Assembly (NCBI GenBank): GCA_947475175.1
Contig: CANJLN010000001.1
Span: 48,305 to 112,304, forward strand
From: Alphaproteobacteria bacterium
GTDB lineage: Bacteria > Pseudomonadota > Alphaproteobacteria > Paracaedibacterales > CAIULA01
Length of the DNA stretch: 64,000 nucleotides
Direction: 5' to 3'
Below are positions 1-9,480 of this stretch, piece by piece. A program made the position numbers and the translations under genes. The notes under the pieces were generated by a model that had not been told where the DNA came from, searched no databases, and saw only the letters and a program-made list of their open reading frames with translations. Numbering within the stretch: the first letter of the stretch is position 1; every line of letters starts with the position of its first letter.

Positions 1-1232
1 GCCAGATTTTCGATCAAATGGCTAAGTTCGCCGGATATGGATTTAACAAATCACACTCTGCCCCCTATGCTTTGTTAGCGTATCAAACAGCGTATTTGAA
101 AGCGAATTATCCACTACAGTTTTTTGCAGCCACTATGACTTACGATATGCAAAATACAGATAAATTAAATGTGTATCGTCAAGACATGGAACGTGCAGAG
201 ATAACTCTTTTATCGCCGGATCTCAATCATTCAGATGTGATTTTTACGGTTGAGGGAGATTCTGTTCGTTATGCTTTGGCGGCTATTAAAAACGTCGGTG
301 CTCAAGCAATGGAAGCTCTTATTGAAGAACGCGTCAAAAACGGCCTCTTTGCTAACATTAATGACTTAACAGCGCGTATTGACCCAAGAGCTGTAAATAA
401 ACGTCAGCTTGAGAATTTAATTGCAGCCGGTGCTTTAGATAGCATTCATCCTGTTCGTCAGCAAATCTTTCAAGCAATCGATACCATTTTGGCGCAAGCA
501 CAGCTTGCCAAACAGGAAAAACAAAATAAACAATCTCTTTTGTTTGGGGGTGGGCCTCAAAAGGGAGCTGTAGTTGTTTTACCTAAATGCCGAGAATGGG
601 ATCTTTTAGAGAAATTGCAAAAAGAGTTTGATGCGCTTGGGTTTTATTTAAGTGCGCATCCTTTAGATGTTTACCGCGATACGTTATCAACATTGAGGCT
701 TGTTAATAGCCATGACTTAATGGCTCGAGCAAGCTCAAAGCCGACGAGTATTAACCTTGCTGGTATTATCTTGGCCAAACAAGAACGGACTTCTAAGGCT
801 GGGCAGAAATTTGCTTTTGTTTCTTTGTCTGATCTTTATGGCGTTTATGAAGTTGCGTTCTTTTCAGAAACCTATGCTGAAACACGTGACCAATTAATTC
901 CTGGAACGGCTGTATTTCTAACAGTAAATTTAAGAGCTGATGATGAGGGGTATCGTTTAACAGCACAGAGCATGGAACAGCTGGATCAGAAAACACAAAA
1001 CCAAAATGTATTTTTGTGGGTTGATGAGACCCTGGATATTGCCGCTCTGAAGAGTGTTTTGGATCATTGTGAAAAAGGTCCTGCTTGTATTCAGCTTGGC
1101 ATTCTTTTGTCTGACATTCCTCGTTTAAAAATAACGCTCCCTGGACGTTATGAAATCACAGCTGAACAACGCTCTCGTTTGATGGGCGTTGTGGGTGTGA
1201 AGATAAGGAGTCTGAAAGGAAAGGCGGCTTAG
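1..1232 (+). CDS. dnaE: DNA polymerase III alpha subunit, C-terminal part (5' end outside window)
   Basis: Replicative polymerase subunit of the DNA polymerase III holoenzyme. The reading frame is open from the first bases of the window (codons from base 3), so this is the last roughly 410 residues of a protein of about 1,150. The first visible residues carry the family signature [11 protein letters not shown]. After it come a helix-hairpin-helix region (about 95-145), the PHP/polymerase tail block with the [14 protein letters not shown] motif, and an OB-fold (about 235-320) containing FVSLSDLYG. Catalytic aspartates lie upstream of the window. The stop codon overlaps the stop region of the convergent antitoxin gene by 4 bases. 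There is no sign of damage in the visible part. Confidence 0.96.
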   Translation, partial: QIFDQMAKFAGYGFNKSHSAPYALLAYQTAYLKANYPLQFFAATMTYDMQNTDKLNVYRQDMERAEITLLSPDLNHSDVIFTVEGDSVRYALAAIKNVGAQAMEALIEERVKNGLFANINDLTARIDPRAVNKRQLENLIAAGALDSIHPVRQQIFQAIDTILAQAQLAKQEKQNKQSLLFGGGPQKGAVVVLPKCREWDLLEKLQKEFDALGFYLSAHPLDVYRDTLSTLRLVNSHDLMARASSKPTSINLAGIILAKQERTSKAGQKFAFVSLSDLYGVYEVAFFSETYAETRDQLIPGTAVFLTVNLRADDEGYRLTAQSMEQLDQKTQNQNVFLWVDETLDIAALKSVLDHCEKGPACIQLGILLSDIPRLKITLPGRYEITAEQRSRLMGVVGVKIRSLKGKAA

Positions 1233-1546
1233 AGCGGCGAGTGTTTCGTGGTTTCATGAGCTGTGACAGAAAAAAGCTGTTGGATATTGGGGATTCCTGT
1301 TCGCAACTGTTCTTGCCACAAATCGTATTGATTCTGAAGCTCTAGCCAGCTTTCAGGGGTGGTATCAAAAGCGATTGCAAGCTTAAGGGCCATGAGAGGG
1401 CTAATCCCTGAGCGACCATTTAAGATAGCAGAAAGAGTTTTTCGAGTAATATCCAAAGCCTTAGCAACCTCTGTTACCGATAAAGATAAGGGTTCAAAAT
1501 AAAGTTCCTTTAAAATTTCTCCAGGATGAGGGGGATTGTGCATCAT
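1229..1546 (-). CDS. higA: HigA-family antitoxin (XRE helix-turn-helix)
   Basis: Antitoxin and autorepressor of a type II HigBA module. The 105 residues begin with the family signature [11 protein letters not shown]. An XRE helix-turn-helix follows at about residues 25-80 ([20 protein letters not shown], then [18 protein letters not shown]), ending in the usual [12 protein letters not shown] segment. It lies 21 bases downstream of the higB pseudogene on the same strand, the normal toxin-first order of this family. It looks intact while its toxin gene has a stop inside (see 1568-1846). Its 3' end overlaps dnaE by 4 bases on the opposite strand. Confidence 0.9.
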   Translation of the reverse strand: MMHNPPHPGEILKELYFEPLSLSVTEVAKALDITRKTLSAILNGRSGISPLMALKLAIAFDTTPESWLELQNQYDLWQEQLRTGIPNIQQLFSVTAHETTKHSPL

Positions 1547-1567
1547 AATAACTCTCCTAATTAAAAA

Positions 1568-1846
1568 CTAATGATAATCTTCATAATCAACCAGCTCAAC
1601 TTCAGCATTTTTAAATACAAAGGTAATGCGCCAGTTCTTTTTTACAGTCATTGACTATTGTCCCTCTCTATTGTGATGAAGAGGGTGCAGCCCAGAGCCA
1701 GGAAAACTAAGATCTTTAATTGCATGAGCTGTATGCATTTTTGCTAAAATCAAACGCAATCTTTGTTCATGATCTGGTTGAATTCCTGATTTATCGCCTG
1801 TTTCAAAAAACTTTCTCAGCCCTTTATGTTTAAAGCCTTTAATCAT
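1568..1846 (-). pseudogene. higB: higB toxin gene interrupted by one in-frame amber codon
   Basis: Read from the ATG at 1846, the frame gives MIKGFKHKGLRKFFETG, the classic N terminus of HigB/RelE-type ribosome-dependent mRNA interferases. It continues to LHPLHHNREGQ and then meets TAG at 1655-1657. Beyond the TAG the same frame continues without a break as SMTVKKNWRITFVFKN and ends in VDYEDYH at a second TAG (1568-1570), the normal HigB C terminus. Total length is 92 codons, the usual family length. Family members have tryptophan (TGG) at the interrupted position, so a single G-to-A change explains the stop. The cut removes the C-terminal strands of the RelE fold, so the toxin should be inactive unless the amber codon is read through. 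Codons upstream to 1981 are open but resemble nothing and I leave them out. Confidence 0.85.
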
Positions 1847-2097
1847 TAATACTGAAAGAATGCTATTGCTTCTGAAAGAGAATGCAACATGGAACGTATC
1901 GGGTGTCAATGAGGATCGAAGAATTGCTGGGTTTTCGCAAGAGTTGTTCTTTAGTTTGTTGGCAATAAGAGAACCTAACAAAAAAATTTATAAACCTCTA
2001 TATAAATAATATAGTAAAGTTGGCGCACGACAGGACTGGTTTGTTTCTAGAAAACAATGGTGCCAAACCTGATTGTATAAAATTCTCTTGCTTAAAC

Positions 2098-2113
2098 GTA
2101 CCAATTATGGTAC
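2098..2113. promoter_or_regulatory. Inverted repeat, candidate operator of the second toxin-antitoxin operon
   Basis: A perfect 6-bp inverted repeat (GTACCA, spacer ATTA, TGGTAC) lies 15 bases before the toxin start at 2129. XRE antitoxins commonly repress their own operon at such palindromes near the start, so this is a plausible binding site for the antitoxin at 2450. A -10-like TATAAA lies upstream at about 2077-2082. Function is inferred from position only. Confidence 0.5.
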
Positions 2114-2128
2114 ATGTGAAATATAAAT

Positions 2129-2434
2129 ATGATATCAAAAAGATTGGAAGCGCGTTTCTATAAATTATCTTCTGGTAAAGAGCCTGTCAGAGAATGGCTT
2201 CTAAAGTTTGAAAAAGAAGATCGCAAAAAGATAGGCCTTGATATTAAGACGGTTGAGTTTGGTTGGCCGATTGTTATGCCCGTCTGTAAACCTTTAGGGC
2301 GCGGACTCTATGAGATACGATCAAACTTAGAAGGCGGGAAGATATCTCGTGTTATTTTTTGTATTCATGAAAATTTGATGGTTCTTTTGCATGGATTTAT
2401 TAAAAAATCTCAAAAGACTCCGACAAAAGAATGA
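2129..2434 (+). CDS. Phage Gp49-like (RelE/HigB-type) toxin, C-terminal tail missing
   Basis: RelE-superfamily mRNA interferase of the DUF891/Gp49-like branch, 101 residues. Visible landmarks are the N-terminal RLEARFYKLSSGKEPVREWL, the central GRGLYEIRSNL strand and the late GFIKKSQKTP strand and tail. It is followed after 15 bases by its XRE antitoxin and preceded by a palindrome. Members of this family usually continue after KKTQKTP with a short helix resembling E-x-x-x-A-x-x-R-M-x-E. Here the frame stops right after KTPTKE, yet the next bases (2428-2448) in another frame read RMREVDK. That pattern suggests a small deletion with frameshift that removed the C-terminal helix. Whether the shortened toxin is active cannot be told from sequence. 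Confidence 0.8.
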   Translation: MISKRLEARFYKLSSGKEPVREWLLKFEKEDRKKIGLDIKTVEFGWPIVMPVCKPLGRGLYEIRSNLEGGKISRVIFCIHENLMVLLHGFIKKSQKTPTKE

Positions 2435-2449
2435 GAGAGGTAGATAAAA

Positions 2450-2743
2450 ATGGAAGAAATTAAAGAGAAAAATATAGGATCTTCCTTTGATGAATTTCTT
2501 GAATCGGAAGAAATTCTGAGTGAAGTAACGGCTTTAGCTCACAAACGAGTTTTAGCATGGCAGATTGAACAAGCTATGCAAGACCAACATCTTAGCCAAG
2601 TGGTGATGGCGAAAAGGATGCACACGAGTAGATCAGCTCTGCATCGTTTATTAGACCCCAATAATCCAAGCGTCACATTGGATACGATAGATCGTGCTGT
2701 TAATGCTTTAGGGATGAAACTTAACATTTCTATTACACCTTAG
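2450..2743 (+). CDS. XRE-family antitoxin of the Gp49-type module
   Basis: A 97-residue DNA-binding antitoxin and presumed autorepressor. The helix-turn-helix lies at about residues 37-75 (IEQAMQDQHLSQVVMAKRMH, then TSRSALHRLLDPNNPSVTLDT), followed by the short tail AVNALGMKLNISI typical of HigA2-like proteins. The ribosome-binding site is probably AGAGAGG at 2434-2440. The gene follows the toxin by 15 bases, the normal order for this pair. No damage is seen. The partner toxin looks C-terminally truncated. Confidence 0.86.
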   Translation: MEEIKEKNIGSSFDEFLESEEILSEVTALAHKRVLAWQIEQAMQDQHLSQVVMAKRMHTSRSALHRLLDPNNPSVTLDTIDRAVNALGMKLNISITP

Positions 2744-2860
2744 TTCCTGCACGTTCATTAACTGAAGCCTTCCTCACCAAAAAACTGTATCAATAGGTTT
2801 TTTTTCGTTATGATCAAACCTAAATCATCTTGTGTCAATTTAATGTAAGTAGGGTTATCC

Positions 2861-5800
2861 ATGATTTTCCGTGAGAATGAAAAAAGAACCGCCTCTCATC
2901 TTTCTTCCGAACTTGAAATATCTTGGAAAAATCTCCAACAAAAATACCGTCAATCAGAAATTGAAGCGGTTCAATCTCTTGTTTCAACGAATCCTTTTAC
3001 GGACGTGCAAACTCAGAATGTTGAAAATTTAGCAGCAGAGCTTATTCAAAATGTTCGAAAACAAAAACCCAAATCACTGAGCATTGAAGGTTTTTTGCAA
3101 ATTCATCAACTGAGCAGTCAAGAAGGTTTGGCACTTATGTGTTTGGCCGAAGCTTTGCTGCGTATTCCAGATGCTGGCACAAAGACAAAATTTATTCGCG
3201 ACAAAATGAGCTCGGGCGATTGGCATATCGATAATGAAGATAGCCTCATTCAAAAACTCACCAATTTTGGGCTTTTAACAACAAGCAAAGTTTTGAATTG
3301 GGGGCTTGGTCCAAGAGGGTTATTTTCGGCAATTGGTTCTTTAACACGTCGTTTTGGAGAACCTGTCATTCGACAAATTATGGCTCAATCCATGAAAATC
3401 ATGGGACACCAATTTGTGATGGGAGAGACCATAGAAAAGGCACTCAAGCGTGCTGTTGATGAAGAAAAAAAAGGCTATCGTTATTCGTATGACATGTTGG
3501 GAGAGGCCGCTCGCACCGAACAAGATGCGCTCCGATATTTTAAAGCTTACATGGATGCAGCGATTGCCATTGGTCATTCGGTTGTGGATAAGAAAAACAT
3601 TTTTGAAATGCCAAGTCTATCCGTCAAACTTTCAGCGATTCATCCTCGCTATGAATTAGCCAAAAAAGACCGCGTTATAAAAGAGCTGGTACCAAAAGTT
3701 GTGGAGTTGGCTTTAAAAGCAAAAGAATTAGGGATTGGTATCACCATTGATGCTGAAGAATCCGAGAGGCTAACACTTTCTCTTGAGGTGATTCAAAATG
3801 TTTTCTCGCATCCTGATTTAAAAGACTTTGAGGGTTTTGGTATTGTCATTCAGGCGTATCAAAAACGAACGGTATATCTTGTCGATTGGCTCATTGCTCT
3901 TGCTAAAAAGCAACAAAAACGTTTAAGCATTCGTCTGGTTAAAGGTGCTTATTGGGATGCTGAAATCAAACGCACCCAGGAACGCGGATTAAAAGATTAT
4001 TCTGTTTTTACTCAAAAAGTTTATACAGATGTTTCTTATCTGCAATGCGCAACCAAAATGCTGGATGCTCACGAATGGATTTACTCACAGTTTGCGACTC
4101 ATAATGCTTATACAGTAGCCGCTATTTACGAACTGGCAAGATCCAAAGGTGTGGAATCTTATGAATTCCAAAGGCTCCATGGTATGGGTGAAAGTCTTTA
4201 CCAACAAATTACAGAGGAAACAGGATATGGTATTCCATGTCGTATTTATGCACCTGTTGGCGAATATCGAGATCTTTTAGCGTATCTTGTTCGTCGTCTT
4301 TTGGAAAATGGGGCGAATAGTTCATTTGTGAATCAAATTCACGATCATAAACGTTCTGTTGAGAGTCTTGTTCTGAATCCATTTATGGAAACGAAAAGGC
4401 TTGAAGGAAATCCGCATCCCAATATTCCTCTTCCAAAAATGATCTTAGCATCCGATCGTATCAATTCAGAGGGGCTTGATTTATGGGATGAAACGGTGTT
4501 GGAAGATTTGGATAAAAGTCTTTCATCTTTTTCGCAGTCTCTTGAAAAGGTTTACCCGTCCTCTGAGCTTGAGCTTTCACGAGCGGTTGATGAAGGATAT
4601 TCTCATTTTGATAAATGGCAGAAAACAACACCGGAAGAACGCGCTCATTATTTAGAGCGACTTGGTAACATGATTCAACGAAACGCGGTTGAGTTCATTC
4701 ATCTTTTGATTTTAGAGGGTAAGAAAACAATTAATGACGCTTTGGGAGAAGTAAGAGAAGCGGTTGATTTTTGTTATTACTATGCTGGGCAAGTACGAGC
4801 GTATCAAGGTCAGCCTGTTCCGCTTCCTGGTCCAACGGGAGAACTTAACCAGTTATCGTACCATCCAAGAGGGGTTTTTGTTTGCATAAGCCCTTGGAAT
4901 TTCCCGCTCGCCATTTTCATTGGTCAGGTGGCAGCAGCTCTTGGTGCTGGCAATTGTGTGATTGCAAAACCAGCGACTTCAACGCCGAGAGTTGCTCAGA
5001 TGGTTGTTGATCTTGCTTACAAAATTGGTATACCAAAGGGTGTTTTGCAACTACTCATCACGCCTAGCGAACCATTTTCAGATGTGATTTTGAAAGATAG
5101 TCGCATCGCTGGTGTTGCTTTTACAGGATCTAATGAGGCTGCTCGCATGATCAATTTGACGCTTGCGCATAAAAAAGGAGGAATCGTTCCTTTCATTGCA
5201 GAGACAGGCGGGATTAATGCAATGATCGTTGATTCATCTGCTTTGATTGAGCAAGTTGTTAACGATGTTATCACGTCAGCATTTCAAAGTGCTGGGCAAC
5301 GTTGCTCTGCTTTAAGATTGCTTTTGGTGCAAAACGATATTGCTGATGCTCTTGTTGAAACGCTGCAAGGCGCTATGGCAGAGCTTTCTATTGGTAATCC
5401 GGCTTTTCTTTCAACAGATATTGGGCCAGTAATTGATGAGACTGCTAAAAAAAATCTCTTGGATTATATTGAAACCTTAGAACAAAATCCGACGCAAGCC
5501 CGCTTGCTATATAGATGCGAACTTGATGATAAATTGAGAGAAGAAAATTATATAGCGCCACAGGTTTGGCAACTTTCTGCAGTCAAGGACATAACAGCAG
5601 AAGTTTTTGGTCCAGTTCTGCATTTGGTACGGTACAAGGGTGAATATTTGGACAAAGTGCTTGATGATGTAAATTCACTTGGGTATGGGTTAACTCTAGG
5701 GCTGCACAGTCGTTTGGAATCCACCATTCAGCATGTGTATGCACGGGCAAAAGTTGGCAACATTTATGTGAATCGTAATATGATTGGTGCGGTTGTCGGT

Positions 5801-5950
5801 GTTCAGCCATTCGGTGGCGAAGGATTGTCTGGTACAGGCCCCAAGGCTGGTGGTCCCAATTATCTGCTCCGTTTTATGGTTGAGCGCACCTTTACTCAGG
5901 ACACAACGGCTGCTGGAGGCAATGCTTCTTTATTGGCAATGGTGAACTAA
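2861..5950 (+). CDS. putA: Bifunctional proline dehydrogenase / L-glutamate gamma-semialdehyde dehydrogenase
   Basis: Oxidises proline to glutamate in two steps (FAD-dependent, then NAD-dependent) at the inner face of the membrane. At 1,029 residues it is the minimal PutA, without the ribbon-helix-helix DNA-binding domain that makes longer PutA proteins autorepressors. The proline dehydrogenase barrel spans about residues 160-480 (RLVKGAYWDAEIKR, FATHNAYT, FQRLHGMGES, IYAPVGEYRDLLAYLVRRL). The aldehyde dehydrogenase half spans about 520-1,000, with ISPWNFPLAIF, the general-base Glu781 in AETGG and the nucleophile Cys815 in AGQRCSALR. The TAA stop is followed directly by the GTG of metG, so the two are probably co-transcribed. 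With the Liv importer at 52923-57403 it fits use of amino acids as fuel. Confidence 0.97.
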   Translation: MIFRENEKRTASHLSSELEISWKNLQQKYRQSEIEAVQSLVSTNPFTDVQTQNVENLAAELIQNVRKQKPKSLSIEGFLQIHQLSSQEGLALMCLAEALLRIPDAGTKTKFIRDKMSSGDWHIDNEDSLIQKLTNFGLLTTSKVLNWGLGPRGLFSAIGSLTRRFGEPVIRQIMAQSMKIMGHQFVMGETIEKALKRAVDEEKKGYRYSYDMLGEAARTEQDALRYFKAYMDAAIAIGHSVVDKKNIFEMPSLSVKLSAIHPRYELAKKDRVIKELVPKVVELALKAKELGIGITIDAEESERLTLSLEVIQNVFSHPDLKDFEGFGIVIQAYQKRTVYLVDWLIALAKKQQKRLSIRLVKGAYWDAEIKRTQERGLKDYSVFTQKVYTDVSYLQCATKMLDAHEWIYSQFATHNAYTVAAIYELARSKGVESYEFQRLHGMGESLYQQITEETGYGIPCRIYAPVGEYRDLLAYLVRRLLENGANSSFVNQIHDHKRSVESLVLNPFMETKRLEGNPHPNIPLPKMILASDRINSEGLDLWDETVLEDLDKSLSSFSQSLEKVYPSSELELSRAVDEGYSHFDKWQKTTPEERAHYLERLGNMIQRNAVEFIHLLILEGKKTINDALGEVREAVDFCYYYAGQVRAYQGQPVPLPGPTGELNQLSYHPRGVFVCISPWNFPLAIFIGQVAAALGAGNCVIAKPATSTPRVAQMVVDLAYKIGIPKGVLQLLITPSEPFSDVILKDSRIAGVAFTGSNEAARMINLTLAHKKGGIVPFIAETGGINAMIVDSSALIEQVVNDVITSAFQSAGQRCSALRLLLVQNDIADALVETLQGAMAELSIGNPAFLSTDIGPVIDETAKKNLLDYIETLEQNPTQARLLYRCELDDKLREENYIAPQVWQLSAVKDITAEVFGPVLHLVRYKGEYLDKVLDDVNSLGYGLTLGLHSRLESTIQHVYARAKVGNIYVNRNMIGAVVGVQPFGGEGLSGTGPKAGGPNYLLRFMVERTFTQDTTAAGGNASLLAMVN

Positions 5951-7471
5951 GTGGTAACCAAGAAATCTTTTTATATCACAACGCCTATTTACTATGTAAA
6001 TGATGCCCCGCATATCGGGCACGCCTATACGACACTGGCTTGTGATACGATGGCACGGTATAAGCGTTTGAATGATTATGATGTCAAATTCTTAACCGGT
6101 ACAGACGAACATGGTCAAAAGGTTGATAAAGCGGCAGCGGCGGCTGGTATGGATCCGAAAGCATTTGTGGACAAAGTCTCACAGACGTTTGTTCATTTAG
6201 CTAAAGAAATGGCCGTCATTAACGATGACTTTATCCGCACAACAGAACCCCGTCATATAAAAGCTGCACAACATTTGTGGAATGAATTGATCAAACGCGG
6301 TGAAATTTATCTTGGTGGTTATGCCGGTTGGTATGCTGTAAGGGACGAGGCTTTTTATGTTGAAAGCGATTTAATCGATGGAAAAGCACCCACGGGAGCA
6401 CCTGTTGAATGGGTCACAGAACCGAGTTATTTCTTTAAACTTTCGGCTTGGCAAGACAAGCTTTTAGAATTCTATGAGCAAAACCCTGATTTTATTCAAC
6501 CCGAAAGCCGTCGTAATGAGGTGATTAGTTTTGTCAAAGGTGGCTTATTAGATTTATCAGTATCACGCACTAGTTTTAAATGGGGTGTCCCTGTTCCAAA
6601 CGATCCGGATCATGTGATGTATGTTTGGTTGGATGCGTTGACCAATTACATAACAGCCCTTGGGTATCCTGATACAAACTCTGATGATTACCAAAAGTTT
6701 TGGCCTGAATCTGTTCATGTGGTTGGAAAAGACATATTAAGATTCCATGCTGTTTATTGGCCAGCCTTTATGATGGCGGCAGGCCTAACACCGCCAAAGA
6801 AAATATACGCACATGGTTGGTGGACGGTTGATGGCGTTAAGATGTCAAAGTCCTTGGGAAATGCGATTAATCCAATTGAATTAATCGACACCTTTGGTCT
6901 TGATGCTGTCAGATATTTTTTGTTGCGCGAAGTTTCCTTTGGTCAAGATGGTGATTTTTCTCGGCAAGCGATGATTAATCGGTATAACAGTGATTTGGCT
7001 AATGCGTATGGGAATTTGGTGCAGCGTGTTTTGTCGTTTATCTATAAGCAATGCGAGGGTAAGGTTCCTGAGCATGGTGAGTTGACTGTGTCAGATCAGG
7101 CGTTGTTGACAGAAGCAGAGGCACTTCCACCGTTATTGGAAAAAGACATGGATCACTTTGCTTTTCATAAATATGCGGAACATATATGGCAAGTGATTTT
7201 CAAGGCCAATCAATATGTGGATGATCAAAAACCATGGGGTTTAAAAGTAACCGATCCAGCGCGCATGCAAACGATTTTGTATATATTGGCAGAAACAATT
7301 CGGAAAATTGCGTTTATGACGCAGCCCATTCTACCCATTGCAAGTGCTCAGATTTTAGATCAGTTGGCTGTTAAGAATAGGGATCTAGAGGCATTTTCCG
7401 AAGCCTTAAAGCCAGGCACACTCTTGCCTGAACCAAAGGGTGTGTTTCCAAGGTGGCAAGAGGCAAAATAA
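5951..7471 (+). CDS. metG: Methionyl-tRNA synthetase
   Basis: Class I aminoacyl-tRNA synthetase that charges tRNA-Met. Of 506 residues, the N-terminal Rossmann fold holds the HIGH motif as PHIGHAYTT (about 20-28) and the KMSKSLGNAI motif near residue 298. TGTDEHGQKVDKAA follows the first half. The connective peptide lacks the Cys4 zinc knuckle, as in the short alphaproteobacterial form, and there is no C-terminal EMAPII-like tRNA-binding domain. The start is GTG, abutting the putA stop (TAA-GTG), so translation is probably coupled. No nearer ATG would preserve the KSFYITTPIYYVN start conserved in the family. Confidence 0.96.
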   Translation: MVTKKSFYITTPIYYVNDAPHIGHAYTTLACDTMARYKRLNDYDVKFLTGTDEHGQKVDKAAAAAGMDPKAFVDKVSQTFVHLAKEMAVINDDFIRTTEPRHIKAAQHLWNELIKRGEIYLGGYAGWYAVRDEAFYVESDLIDGKAPTGAPVEWVTEPSYFFKLSAWQDKLLEFYEQNPDFIQPESRRNEVISFVKGGLLDLSVSRTSFKWGVPVPNDPDHVMYVWLDALTNYITALGYPDTNSDDYQKFWPESVHVVGKDILRFHAVYWPAFMMAAGLTPPKKIYAHGWWTVDGVKMSKSLGNAINPIELIDTFGLDAVRYFLLREVSFGQDGDFSRQAMINRYNSDLANAYGNLVQRVLSFIYKQCEGKVPEHGELTVSDQALLTEAEALPPLLEKDMDHFAFHKYAEHIWQVIFKANQYVDDQKPWGLKVTDPARMQTILYILAETIRKIAFMTQPILPIASAQILDQLAVKNRDLEAFSEALKPGTLLPEPKGVFPRWQEAK

Positions 7472-7477
7472 TATACT

Positions 7478-8119
7478 TCAAGAAGAAATTTCTCTCAATT
7501 CCTTCGGATTCCCACTGATCAGCACCTGCATATGCTTTTCAATTTTATCACTCCCCCAATCCCACCATGCAATTTCCAAGAGGTCTTTAATCTCATCTTC
7601 ACTAAAGCGAGCGCGAATCACCTTTGCCGGGTTTCCGCCCACTATTGTATAAGGGGAAACATCTTTTGTGACCACAGAACGGGCGGCAATAATCGCACCG
7701 GAACCAATGGTGACACCAGGCATAATAACAGCTTCGTGCCCAATCCAGACGTCATTTCCAATAACGGTGTTACCTTTGTTAGCATAGTTCGTCTCTAGAT
7801 AGTCCCAGTCACCAACAAATGTAGCAAATGTGTAGGTTGAAATTCCATCCATCTGATGGTTAGCGCTACTGGTAATAAACTGAACACCATGGGCAATTTG
7901 AACAAATTTACCAATGATCAGCTTTTCAGGGCTTGGCGGATGTAAATAAGGTGCTAATTTTCTGGCATAATCCTTGGGGTCATCGTGATCATTGTAATAA
8001 GTGTAATCACCAATTTCTATGCGAGGATGATCAATGACATTTTTTAAATATACCATATGAGGCCAAACCTCACCATTCGGTAATATCAGCGGATATGTGG
8101 TCATAGGATTTGGCAGCAT
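7478..8119 (-). CDS. Vat/CatB-type hexapeptide-repeat acetyltransferase
   Basis: Left-handed beta-helix O-acetyltransferase of the xenobiotic acetyltransferase (XAT) group, 213 residues. The catalytic histidine loop is visible as [12 protein letters not shown] (about residues 86-97), close to the NHRMDG motif of streptogramin acetyltransferases. Hexapeptide repeats follow ([37 protein letters not shown]) and the usual end [16 protein letters not shown]. Family members acetylate streptogramins, chloramphenicol or sugars. The actual substrate here is not decidable, so resistance should not be assumed. It is convergent with metG, leaving 6 bases between stops. An alternative start is the in-frame ATG at 8104. 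Confidence 0.88.
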   Translation of the reverse strand: MLPNPMTTYPLILPNGEVWPHMVYLKNVIDHPRIEIGDYTYYNDHDDPKDYARKLAPYLHPPSPEKLIIGKFVQIAHGVQFITSSANHQMDGISTYTFATFVGDWDYLETNYANKGNTVIGNDVWIGHEAVIMPGVTIGSGAIIAARSVVTKDVSPYTIVGGNPAKVIRARFSEDEIKDLLEIAWWDWGSDKIEKHMQVLISGNPKELREISS

Positions 8120-8180
8120 GAAGAGGGTTTCACTTAAAATTTGAGAATATCTCTTTTTGATAGCCTATTTTCTCTGCGTT

Positions 8181-8240
8181 GTCATTCTCGCATTTATTGC
8201 GAGAATCTTTTAGATCCTCGGAACAAGTCCGAGGATGACA
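8181..8240. repeat. Composite palindromic repeat (two 9-bp stems)
   Basis: Two adjacent stem-loops with 5-base loops: ATTCTCGCA/TGCGAGAAT, then ATCCTCGGA/TCCGAGGAT, flanked by GTC and GAC. This is the full-length form of the dispersed element seen again at 21231, 37458 and, half-decayed, at 32503. A partial copy (CGAGAATGACA) follows at 8250-8260. The 298-base gap between 8119 and 8418 holds only this repeat and the presumed rplM promoter region. Confidence 0.9.
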
Positions 8241-8417
8241 GTGGTGGCTCGAGAATGACACCGTGAGACTTTGATATGCAACATTCTGGAAGGCGGTATC
8301 ATAATACCGTATTCAAAAAACTCTTCAAACCCGCACAAAATATGGACTTTTTTGTTGCATATATTTCAGTAATGTTCTAAAAATATTTTACAGTATATTT
8401 TTGATTGAGTTTAAAGG

Positions 8418-8888
8418 ATGCGCACAACTGTTTCTGTCCGCCAGCAAGATGTCCAAAAAAAATGGATCTTGATTGATGCGGAGAATTTAATTTTGGGCCG
8501 TTTGGCGGCTTATGTAGCCAATCGTTTACGTGGCAAGCATTTGCCAAGCTACACACCTCATGTGGATTGTGGTGATAACGTGATTATCATTAACGCTGAA
8601 AAAATTCATCTGACAGGTAATAAGCTTGAGGATAAAAAGTTTTATTGGCACACCGGTTATGCAGGCGGAATTAAAGAGCGTGCTATAGGGCAAATCTTAT
8701 CCGGTAAATATCCAGAAAGAGTTGTTTCTAAAGCTGTTGAACGTATGGTTCCTCGTGGTCCTTTGGGTCGTCGTATTATGAGCAACCTTAAAGTGTATGC
8801 GGGTTCTGATCATCCTCACACAGGGCAACAACCAACAGTTATTGATTTTGCGAGCCTTAATCAAAAGAATATCAAACGGAGTAACTAA
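8418..8888 (+). CDS. rplM: 50S ribosomal protein L13
   Basis: Early-assembly protein of the large ribosomal subunit, 156 residues, near the family's usual 142-157. Landmarks are [51 protein letters not shown] and [13 protein letters not shown], ending in the VYAGSDHPH block. The chosen ATG gives the alphaproteobacterial N terminus. The Shine-Dalgarno is weak (GAGT about 7 bases upstream; AAAGG touches the start). Two bases separate it from rpsI, the standard L13-S9 operon. Confidence 0.97.
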   Translation: MRTTVSVRQQDVQKKWILIDAENLILGRLAAYVANRLRGKHLPSYTPHVDCGDNVIIINAEKIHLTGNKLEDKKFYWHTGYAGGIKERAIGQILSGKYPERVVSKAVERMVPRGPLGRRIMSNLKVYAGSDHPHTGQQPTVIDFASLNQKNIKRSN

Positions 8889-8890
8889 CA

Positions 8891-9400
8891 GTGACAGCTA
8901 AAATAGGTCTTGAAGATTTAAAAACTGCTGTTAAGACAGCGAAACCAATGGATTCGTCTGTGTCAGCTGAAGCTGGTGCAGCAGATGCTCCTCGTGTTGC
9001 AAAGATCGATGCACAAGGACGTTCCTATGCAACTGGCAAACGTAAAAATGCGATTGCTCGCGTTTGGATTAAGCCTGGTATGGGTAAGATTTTAGTTAAT
9101 GGAAAATCAGGCGCAGATTATTTTGCACGTCCTGTTTTGCAAATGATTATCGGACAGCCGTTTACAGCAGCAAATCGTGCTGCTCAATACGATGTGTGGT
9201 GCACTGTTTCTGGTGGTGGTTTGTCAGGCCAAGCTGGCGCTGTTCGTCATGGCATTAGCCAGGCATTGACGTTTTATGAACCCGATCTTCGCCCTACTTT
9301 AAAGCAAGGTGGATTCTTAACACGTGATAGTCGTATTGTTGAACGTAAGAAGTACGGTCAAGCAAAAGCGCGCCGTCGTTTCCAATTCTCGAAACGTTAA
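8891..9400 (+). CDS. rpsI: 30S ribosomal protein S9
   Basis: Small-subunit ribosomal protein whose C-terminal tail reaches the P-site tRNA. The 169 residues comprise an N-terminal extension of about 45 residues, common in alphaproteobacteria, followed by the core: [37 protein letters not shown] and the conserved basic tail [16 protein letters not shown]. The start is GTG two bases after rplM. The operon is closed by the hairpin at 9429. Confidence 0.97.
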   Translation: MTAKIGLEDLKTAVKTAKPMDSSVSAEAGAADAPRVAKIDAQGRSYATGKRKNAIARVWIKPGMGKILVNGKSGADYFARPVLQMIIGQPFTAANRAAQYDVWCTVSGGGLSGQAGAVRHGISQALTFYEPDLRPTLKQGGFLTRDSRIVERKKYGQAKARRRFQFSKR

Positions 9401-9428
9401 TCATTTTAGTCATTTCCTCGATAAAAAA

Positions 9429-9458
9429 GCCCGTTCTGAAAAGAGCGGGCTTTTTTTT
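9429..9458 (+). terminator. Intrinsic terminator of rplM-rpsI
   Basis: A 9-bp stem (GCCCGTTCT / AGAGCGGGC, one G-T pair) with a GAAA loop is followed by eight T. It lies 28 bases after the rpsI stop and is preceded by an A-run, so it could also serve the opposing gene. Confidence 0.93.
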
Positions 9459-9480
9459 GACTGTTTTAAGCAGGTTTTTG

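Noticed and set aside
1847-1981. N-terminal extension of the higB frame to an ATG at 1981
   Set aside because: The 45 extra residues do not resemble anything, and HigB homologues start at the MIK at 1846.
7478-8119. Antibiotic-resistance gene (streptogramin or chloramphenicol acetyltransferase)
   Set aside because: The fold and the NHQMDG motif fit, but many XAT enzymes act on sugars or other substrates; no mobile context supports resistance.
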